Of a DNA stretch of 64,000 bases, positions 44,986-52,400 are shown in pieces. The translations under genes were made by a program, and so were the position numbers. The notes below the pieces were generated by a model, which was given only the letters and a program-made list of their open reading frames with translations, was not told the DNA's origin and did no database searches. The stretch comes from an uncultured Lachnospiraceae bacterium (lineage in GTDB: Bacteria > Bacillota > Clostridia > Lachnospirales > Lachnospiraceae): NCBI GenBank assembly GCA_910578345.1, contig CAJTRA010000006.1, positions 83,034 to 147,033 on the forward strand, written 5' to 3'. Numbering within the stretch: position 1 is the first letter of the stretch; each line of letters opens with the position of its first letter.

Positions 44986-45014
44986 TTGACATGACATACT
45001 GAAAATGATACCCT
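44986..45014 (+). promoter_or_regulatory. Probable promoter of the rhomboid gene
   Basis: A perfect TTGACA (44986-44991), 17-base spacer and a poor -10 TACCCT (45009-45014), about 50 bases before the start. Confidence 0.4.
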
Positions 45015-45065
45015 CATATAGGACATAAGCAGTTTTCCTGATAATTTATGGTAGGGGAGCATGTT

Positions 45066-46085
45066 ATGAGACTGGAGCAGATGGAGTATCTTTTTGAGAG
45101 AAACGGATATTGTAAAGTCCCTTCGAATCTTCCGGAGTTTACCTTATACTACCGTGAGGAGAGCCAGGGGGCGGTTGTTCTGCATGTTATTGATTATAGA
45201 CAGGGCATGGAGCTTTCCGAGGAGCAGTATGCGCATTTAAAGGCTAAGATTCTGGAGTTTATGCGCACAAAAAGTGAGCAGGAGGTTCATCTGCTGTCAA
45301 TCATTCTGAGCAGCGACACGGAGAAAGGAAAGAAGCTGTGTGCCTGTGACAGTTTCTGTTGGATGATAGATCCAGACAGTGACCGTCTGATCATCTATGA
45401 GGATCAGACGGGAGACTTCTATGGATGGCGGGGAATCCTGGAAGCCTTTCTGGAAGAAGAGGATATGGCGAAGAGGGGGCAGGACGGGAAAGATGCGACT
45501 GGCGTCAAAGGCCGTCCCTGGGTCACAATCTGTCTGGTAGCGGCGAATGTGATCATATTTCTCATATGTACAATTACAGGGGGAATGTTATATAATATAG
45601 GTATGCTGGACTTTCCGCAAATGGCAGAGGACCGGGCGTATTACCAGCTCATCACATCCATGTTTCTGCATGCAGACATAAGTCATCTTTTCAATAATAT
45701 GATCATGTTGTATTTTCTGGGAAAGATTGTGGAACAGAAACTTGGACATGTTCCCTATGCAGTACTTTATTTTCTCTCAGGGATTGCCGGGGATCTGGTA
45801 TCGATAGGATACGCCATGCTGCAGGAGCGGGAACTTCTTTCCATGGGAGCCAGCGGCGCAGTTTTTGGGGTGGAGGGGGCATTTCTTCTTCTGGTGATCT
45901 TAGGATGGTTCAGGGCGGGATCCATACCGGTCAGGAGAATCATCTTTGCGATTTTATTTTCCCTTTATTGCGGCTTTACAAGTCTTCGCGTCGATAACGC
46001 GGCGCATGTGGGAGGTATTCTTATGGGATTTGCACTGGCGGCTATTTTCTGTATGCTGTACCCTGCTAAGAATTCCGATAGATAA
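45066..46085 (+). CDS. Rhomboid-family intramembrane serine protease
   Basis: This 339-residue protein has a soluble N-terminal domain of about 150 residues and then six to seven membrane helices. Catalytic Ser is in GASGAVFG and catalytic His in the AAHVGG motif; HADISHLFNNM marks the usual loop near helix 2. Rhomboids cut membrane helices of other proteins. The N-terminal domain, with strands such as AVVLHVIDYRQG, is of unknown function. The start at 45066 has GGGGAG six bases upstream; ATG 45048 overlaps that box. Substrate unknown; a role in processing nearby surface proteins is speculation. Confidence 0.9.
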   Translation: MRLEQMEYLFERNGYCKVPSNLPEFTLYYREESQGAVVLHVIDYRQGMELSEEQYAHLKAKILEFMRTKSEQEVHLLSIILSSDTEKGKKLCACDSFCWMIDPDSDRLIIYEDQTGDFYGWRGILEAFLEEEDMAKRGQDGKDATGVKGRPWVTICLVAANVIIFLICTITGGMLYNIGMLDFPQMAEDRAYYQLITSMFLHADISHLFNNMIMLYFLGKIVEQKLGHVPYAVLYFLSGIAGDLVSIGYAMLQERELLSMGASGAVFGVEGAFLLLVILGWFRAGSIPVRRIIFAILFSLYCGFTSLRVDNAAHVGGILMGFALAAIFCMLYPAKNSDR

Positions 46086-46109
46086 TGTTTAGAAAGGATG
46101 GAAATCTCG

Positions 46110-47099
46110 ATGAAAGTAAATATCTATTATGGCGGACGGGGGTTGATGGACGATCCGACACTTTTTGTCCTGAATAAAATGAAAGAAGTGCTGGAAGAAC
46201 TCCGTGTTACAGTAGAAACATTCTATCTTTATGATCTGAAGAATAATATCACGACGCTGCCCCAGACGTTAAAAGAGGCGGATGGCGTTATTCTGGGAAG
46301 CACGGTGGAGTGGTATGGGATTGGCGGCTATATGTATCAGTTCCTGGATTCCTGTTGGCTGTATGGAGACAAAGAAGTGATCAGCCAGATCTATATGTGC
46401 CCGATCGTTATGTCCACGACCTATGGAGAGCGGGAAGGGAAGCTGAATCTTGCGACGGCGTGGGAAATTCTCGGTGGACGGCCGTGCAGCGGCATCTGCG
46501 GTTACATTGCAGATACCTCCATGTTGGAGGAGAGTGAGGATTATCTGCGTATTATTGAGAAGAAAGCGGAGAACCTATACCGCACGATTAACCAGAAACT
46601 GCCTTGCCTGCCAGCCAGCAACCAGGCTGTGAAACAGAAGGTCGCGATCACGAAGAATATTAATTTTACGCCGCAGGAATCGGAACAGCTTTCGCAGTTT
46701 GTATCTGACGATACATATGTGCAGCGGCAGAAAGCCGATATCCAGGAACTTGCGAGTATGTTCAGAGATATGATGGGAAGCAGCGAAAGAGAGGATGCGA
46801 ACGAATTTGTGAAGGAAATCCAGGAGCATTTCAAGCCGCAACCGGGAATAAATGCGAATTACAAGATAACGGTAGAGGGGAAGAAGATGCCGCTCATCAT
46901 AGAGATCAAGGGAGGAACTCTTCAATGCTATTATGGAAGCGGCGGCCGGGCAGATGTAGAGATGCAGATGGCGAGAGGGACGCTGGCGGATATCATTGGA
47001 GGGGAGAATACTTTCCAGACATCCTTTATGGCAGGAGATATAAGAATGAAGGGTGATTTTAAGATTTTGAGAGCGTTGGATCAGGTTCTGGTCTTTTAA
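46110..47099 (+). CDS. Flavodoxin-like reductase with SCP2-type C-terminal domain
   Basis: This 329-residue cytosolic protein has a flavodoxin-like fold at about 1-170 (MKVNIYYGGRG, GVILGSTVEWYGIGGYM, MSTTYGEREGKLN) that should bind FMN. The last 100 residues resemble an SCP2 sterol-carrier domain: INANYKITVEGKKMPLIIEI, then DVEMQMARGTLADIIGGEN. The combination is seen in Clostridia; the substrate is unknown, possibly a hydrophobic quinone or lipid. The start at 46110 is preferred over 46098, which is directly on the GAAAGG box. The HIT gene follows after 13 bases. Confidence 0.75.
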   Translation: MKVNIYYGGRGLMDDPTLFVLNKMKEVLEELRVTVETFYLYDLKNNITTLPQTLKEADGVILGSTVEWYGIGGYMYQFLDSCWLYGDKEVISQIYMCPIVMSTTYGEREGKLNLATAWEILGGRPCSGICGYIADTSMLEESEDYLRIIEKKAENLYRTINQKLPCLPASNQAVKQKVAITKNINFTPQESEQLSQFVSDDTYVQRQKADIQELASMFRDMMGSSEREDANEFVKEIQEHFKPQPGINANYKITVEGKKMPLIIEIKGGTLQCYYGSGGRADVEMQMARGTLADIIGGENTFQTSFMAGDIRMKGDFKILRALDQVLVF

Positions 47100-47112
47100 A
47101 GGAGGCATCTAT

Positions 47113-47544
47113 ATGAAAGAGACAAACTGTATTTTCTGTAAGATTGCAAATGGTGAGATTCCGTCTAAGACATTGTATGAAGACGATCAATTCCGGGTGA
47201 TCCTGGATTTAGGGCCGGCGACTAAGGGCCATGCATTGATCCTGCCGAAGGAGCATTATGCGAATCTATATGAACTGCCAGACGAGGTGGCAGCGCAGGT
47301 CATGCAATTGGCGAAGAAATTAGCGATACGGATGACGGAACGTCTGGGGTGTGAAGGGTTTAATCTGGTGCAGAATAACGGAGAGCTGGCAGGACAGACA
47401 GTCTTTCATTTCCACATGCATTTGATTCCCCGATATCGGGAGGATGGCCAGAAGATTGGATGGAAGCCTGGCGAAGTCACGCAGGAGGAACTGGAAGAGA
47501 TTAAGAATCAGATCACAGAGGACTCCCCTGAAGCGGGCAGATGA
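47113..47544 (+). CDS. HIT-family nucleotide hydrolase
   Basis: This 143-residue protein has the histidine triad HFHMHLIPR at about 98-106 and a Zn-type CIFCKI at the N-terminus. HINT/HIT proteins hydrolyse nucleotide phosphoramidates such as AMP-lysine in the cytosol. Length and order are normal. It has an AAAGGAGG box and is packed between the flavodoxin-like gene and the fumarase genes, probably in one transcript. Confidence 0.93.
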   Translation: MKETNCIFCKIANGEIPSKTLYEDDQFRVILDLGPATKGHALILPKEHYANLYELPDEVAAQVMQLAKKLAIRMTERLGCEGFNLVQNNGELAGQTVFHFHMHLIPRYREDGQKIGWKPGEVTQEELEEIKNQITEDSPEAGR

Positions 47545-47599
47545 TCAGGATAGAAGAAGACTGCGTATGTGCGGTCCGGCGGAAAGGCAGATTAAGATC

Positions 47600-48442
47600 A
47601 TGCGGGTAGTGAAGACATCGTATGTTACACAGAATATTAAGGAAATGTGCATTGAGGCGAACCATTTTCTGACGGAGGATATGGACAAAGCGCTGGCGAA
47701 TGCAGTGGTGGAAGAGAAAGCAGCGCTTGGCAGAAAGATTCTTTGCCAGCTCCAGGATAATCTTAAGATTGCCGGGGAGGATCAGATACCGATCTGTCAG
47801 GACACAGGTATGGCTGTGGTTTTCCTGGAGATTGGACAGGAAGTGCACTTTGAGGGCGGAGTTCTGGAAGATGCAGTCAATGAGGGTGTCAGACAGGGCT
47901 ATACGGAAGGGTATCTTAGAAAATCTGTCGTGAGGGATCCGATGATCAGGGAGAATACCAGGGATAATACACCGGCGGTGATTCATTATGAGATGGTTTC
48001 TGGTGATCAGGTTAAGATTACTGTCGCGCCGAAGGGTTTTGGAAGTGAGAACATGAGCAGGGTGTTTATGCTGAAACCGGCAGATGGGATTGAGGGAGTT
48101 AAGAATGCGATACTGACTGCGGTAAAAGATGCAGGACCCAATGCATGTCCGCCTATGGTAGTGGGGGTAGGAATCGGCGGTACTTTCGAAAAGTGTGCCC
48201 TGATGGCGAAGAAAGCATTGACAAGGCCAGTTGATCAACATTCGGAGATTCCTTATGTACGTGAGCTGGAGGAAGAGATGCTTATGAAGATCAATCAGAC
48301 AGGGATCGGCCCTGGCGGATTGGGCGGTACGACCACTGCGCTTGCAGTGAATATTGATACGTATCCGACGCATATAGCAGGTCTGCCGGTGGCAGTGAAT
48401 ATCTGTTGTCATGTGAACAGGCATGCAGTACGTGTGCTGTGA
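47600..48442 (+). CDS. Fumarate hydratase, alpha subunit (class I, iron-sulfur)
   Basis: This 280-residue subunit of the two-protein class I fumarase/tartrate dehydratase type binds the [4Fe-4S] cluster. Cluster Cys candidates are in PICQDTG, in NACPPMVVGVGIGG and near the end in ICCHVNRH. It hydrates fumarate to malate with the beta subunit at 48555. The family-like start MRVVKTSYVTQNIKEMCIEAN is at 47600; its ribosome site is weak. The alternative substrate L-tartrate cannot be excluded. Confidence 0.92.
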   Translation: MRVVKTSYVTQNIKEMCIEANHFLTEDMDKALANAVVEEKAALGRKILCQLQDNLKIAGEDQIPICQDTGMAVVFLEIGQEVHFEGGVLEDAVNEGVRQGYTEGYLRKSVVRDPMIRENTRDNTPAVIHYEMVSGDQVKITVAPKGFGSENMSRVFMLKPADGIEGVKNAILTAVKDAGPNACPPMVVGVGIGGTFEKCALMAKKALTRPVDQHSEIPYVRELEEEMLMKINQTGIGPGGLGGTTTALAVNIDTYPTHIAGLPVAVNICCHVNRHAVRVL

Positions 48443-48554
48443 GAGCACAAAACAACAGACCATGCACAATAGGATTTGGACAATGGTTAGAGAACAGCAG
48501 GTATGCCAGACAAAAGAGATACGTATCGACGGAATGCAAGAAGGGTAGGATTAC

Positions 48555-49103
48555 ATGGAACGACGGATACAGGCCCCAATGAAGAGGGAAACGGCAGTTG
48601 GATTAGCGGCCGGTGATTATATATATATAACGGGAACCATCTATACAGCGCGGGATGCGGCTCATAAGAGGATGCAGGAAGTTCTGGAACAGGGTGGGAG
48701 GCTTCCGTTTGAGATGCAGGATAATATCATATATTATATGGGGCCGTCTCCGGCGCGGGAAGGCAGGCCGATTGGTTCTGCAGGTCCCACGACGGCCAGT
48801 CGAATGGATAAATATGCACCTGCCTTATTAGATCTGGGATTGACTGGTATGATTGGCAAGGGGAAACGCAGTGAAGCTGTCAAGGAGGCCATCGTTAGGA
48901 ATGGAGCGGTTTATTTTGCGGCAGTCGGCGGTGCAGGTGCACTATTATCGAAATCTATTAAGCGGTCTGAAGTGATCGCCTATGATGATCTTGGGACAGA
49001 AGCGATCCGTAAGCTGGAAGTGGAGGATTTTCCAGTGATTGTAGTGGTCGATTCGAAGGGGAATGATTTATACGAGACAGCGATCGAGGAGTATTGCAGA
49101 TAG
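48555..49103 (+). CDS. Fumarate hydratase, beta subunit
   Basis: This 182-residue protein matches the C-terminal (swivelling) domain of class I fumarases: AGDYIYITGTIYTARDAAHKRM at about 20-41, then YYMGPSPAREG and GPTTASRMDKYAP, which hold the substrate, and GMIGKGKRS. It completes the active site with the alpha subunit. There are 112 bases between the two genes, with no clear structure. A truncated signal peptidase gene follows seven bases after the stop. Confidence 0.93.
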   Translation: MERRIQAPMKRETAVGLAAGDYIYITGTIYTARDAAHKRMQEVLEQGGRLPFEMQDNIIYYMGPSPAREGRPIGSAGPTTASRMDKYAPALLDLGLTGMIGKGKRSEAVKEAIVRNGAVYFAAVGGAGALLSKSIKRSEVIAYDDLGTEAIRKLEVEDFPVIVVVDSKGNDLYETAIEEYCR

Positions 49104-49109
49104 AAACAG

Positions 49110-49448
49110 ATGATTGAGGTGACAGTGTTGAGAAGGGAGAAAGATAAAATCGGAAACCGCCGGTTTCTTGGGCAATACGACGGTTTTAAATATGGCTGGC
49201 TGAAGGATACCAAAAAGTTCATAGTGCTTCTCATAGTACTTTTTATCATCTTTCACAATATCATCGGATTTTCTTTTGTAAAAGGGAATTCAATGGAATC
49301 TACCCTGGAAGAGGGGGATCTGGTTGTGTATACAAGGATCAATTCACAATATCATCACGGCGATGTTATTTGTAGGCGGCGAGGAGACGCCGGAAGTGCA
49401 GGCGCCGGAAGAAGTTCCACAGCCTGTGGCAGAGACGTACAGTCTTAA
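49110..49448 (+). pseudogene. Signal peptidase I, truncated after the serine motif
   Basis: This has a normal N-terminal half of a type I signal peptidase: cytosolic head, one membrane helix at about 38-52 and FVKGNSMESTLEEGDLVVY with the catalytic Ser at about 62. At HHGDVI (about 86, base 49370) the homology stops. The frame continues for about 26 residues that are only an out-of-frame reading of the following surface-protein gene. The catalytic Lys domain and C-terminus are missing, so the product cannot be an active peptidase. The abrupt change looks like a deletion joining two genes (or an assembly join). Confidence 0.75.
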
Positions 49449-52400
49449 GTTTGATAACGATTCTGAAAAGGGATCTGTCAAGATCGTATCAGCAAGTACG
49501 GAAGCAGTTGCAGAGAATACATATGAAAAGGGGACAGAAGTAACTTTTGCAGTATCGGCAAAAGAGGGATCTGAGGTTTCCGCTGTTAAGGTTCAGGGCG
49601 GCGACGAGCTGAAGGGAAAACAGGAACAGGATGGTTCGTATACCTATAAGGTGACCATGACAGGGAATATGGTGGTTGAGGTTGCGTATGGGGATGCTGT
49701 GATTGATCAGATACAGTCTCAGATGTTCAAGGCAGGAAGAGTTGAGTCCCCTGTATATACAGTGACGGTGACTTTCAATTTTAAGGATGATGAAAATCCT
49801 ATGAATAAAAAGTCAGAAACCTGGACGACGACTGAGAAAAGCATAGATGGGTTATATTTACAGACTGAGAAATATCCTGTACTTAATGGTCATAGATGCG
49901 TAAGTTATGCTTTTGAAGATAACGTTTATAGACAGGGAACATGTCTGTATTTTGGGAAGGATGCGAAAGGAAATCCAATAGATAAAACAGAGTATCAAAT
50001 TGACTTGTGGTATGACAGATGTGAATCATTGATTGTATTTGAAACAAATGGTGGAGAGTCTGTTGCATCTATAGCAGGTGAAACGGGAGAGAAAATTGAA
50101 AATAGAAGTATGCCAACGCCTAAAAGAGGAGACGACAAGTTTGAAGGTTGGTATGAAAATAAGGATTTTAGCGGCTCACCAGTAAAAGAATTGCCAGAGA
50201 CATATCCAGAAGGAATGAAAGTTTACTATGCAAAATGGCAAGAGAAGTCTGTAGAAGCAAAGTATACCGTATACTATTTCGATATGGATAATAAGCAAAT
50301 TGCTGATCCAATTAACAGAGAAGAAAAAATTGGAGAAAAATTATTTGCAAGCGATTATGAGAAGGAAATTTCCGGGTATTCTTTTGAGGGAGCGGATCCA
50401 GAATGGCTGACCATTGAGAAAGATTCAGATAAGAATGTTTTCAATTTGTATTACACGAAGATTAAGGAAGAATCAAAGGTCAAAATTTTCAAGAAGGCTG
50501 ACCGCGATAGATGCAGTGTTGGAGATACGATCCACTATACTATTATGATTGAAAACACCGGCAATTGTGAGCTGAGTGATGTGGTTATCAAGGATTCCAT
50601 GTCAACTTCAAAAAGTACGATTTCTCCCCAGGAGTTTATGTTTGATCACATAGGAACACCGCAAAGTGGAGAGTATATTCAATCTGTAAGCTATGATTAT
50701 TCTGTGCAGCAGAATGATGCCGGCCAGATTATCAAGAATGTTGTTAGTCTGGAGAGCAAAGGGATTGAATTAGAAGAAGAGTCTACACTTGAGGCAGAGG
50801 TACAGGTAGAAGACGGCGAAGCCGTTCTTGCACTATCCAAGGAAATAACTAATTTGCCTGAGCAGGGTTCGTTTGAACTGGGCGACACGATCAACTATAG
50901 AGTTACGGCGAAGAACGCAGGAAATATGACTCTGACTGGCATAGAGATAGTAGATCATCTGAAAGGCGTTAGCGTTGAATCATGGAAGCCGGAAGAAGAT
51001 AAACTCGCTCCAGGAGAAGAAGTATCCTTTGAGACAACTTACACGGTGACAGAGGATGATATTGTGAATGGAACCGTATTAAATACCGTTACAGGAACGG
51101 CGAAGGATGAAAATGGTCATGAAGCAAAAGTAACGCCGGCAACAAAAGATACCGCTGTGGAAATGAAAATGCCGAGCCTTTTTGTAGAAAAGAGAGTGAC
51201 AGATGAGGCTGGTAAGCAATATGGATTAGGGGATAAAGTAAACTATCTGATCACTGTAAAGAACAATGGAACGGTACCGGTAAATAATATCAGTGTGGCT
51301 GATAAAGAAGTGGAATTAAAGGAATCTATTCTCAACCTTCCTGTCGGAGCTTCTGCTGAGTATCATGTAAGTTATGAAATAAAAGAAGGTGATATTCAGG
51401 CAGGAAAATTTACGAATACTGTGGATGTGGTAGGTTATTATGAAAAATATCATAACACGCAGGAAATAAAGGCAACAGCTTCTGCAACAGTCAATACAGT
51501 TTCGGCTCAAAGCCATCTGACCGTATCAAAACGTGTCATAAGTACGCCTAAGGATGGAGATGCGTACACTCTGGGTGAGAAGATCGTCTATGAGATTGAG
51601 GTCAAGAATGATGGAAACCAGACTTTGACGAATGTATCTCCTAAGGATGAACTGACCGGTAAGGTTTGGGATTCAAGTGAGGATCCGGGGCTCAAAGAAA
51701 TGAAGCCAGGAGACACCTGGACGGGAACTACAACTTATGAAGTACAGGAAAAGGATATCATAAAAGGCAGCGTAACAAATGTAGCACAGGCGGCAGGCTG
51801 CAGTCCGGATCCGCAGGAAAATGTGGTAGGAACGGGAACAGTAACAGTTGATACTGCTAAGGCCAATGCTGATTTCACGGTAGAGAAGAAAGCGGTCGGC
51901 AATGATTCCGAGAAATTCTATGCGCTGAATGAGGTAGTTGATTATACCATCACGGTGACGAATACAGGTAATGTAACCTTGACAAATGTTGATGTCAAAG
52001 ACGCACTGACAGGCGGGGAGGCGAACTTTAAGGATATGGCTCCAGGCGCTACAGACTCTTTTACAACACAATACAAGGTAACAGAAGATGACATCAGGAG
52101 AGGAGAAGTCATCAATAAGGTAAACGCTGGTGCAAAATTTGCTAATGGCTATGAAAAGAATGTATCGGCGGAAGAAACAATTAAGACGGTTGCAAAGAAG
52201 CCGCATCTGACGATTAGCAAGAAGATTGAAAGTACGCCGAAGAATGGCGCGACATATGCGCTGGGAGAAACGATCAATTATGTGATCGCGGCGGTAAATG
52301 ATGGAAACCAGACATTGACTCATGTTGTTTTGGAAGATCCTCTGACGGGCGAGAAATGGGAGATTTCTGAGATCAAACCGTTAGAGTCTACCGATCTGAT

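Noticed and set aside
47513..48469. Minus-strand open frame opposite fumarase alpha
   Set aside because: Fully covered by a clear fumarase gene on the plus strand; the translated product has no recognisable pattern.
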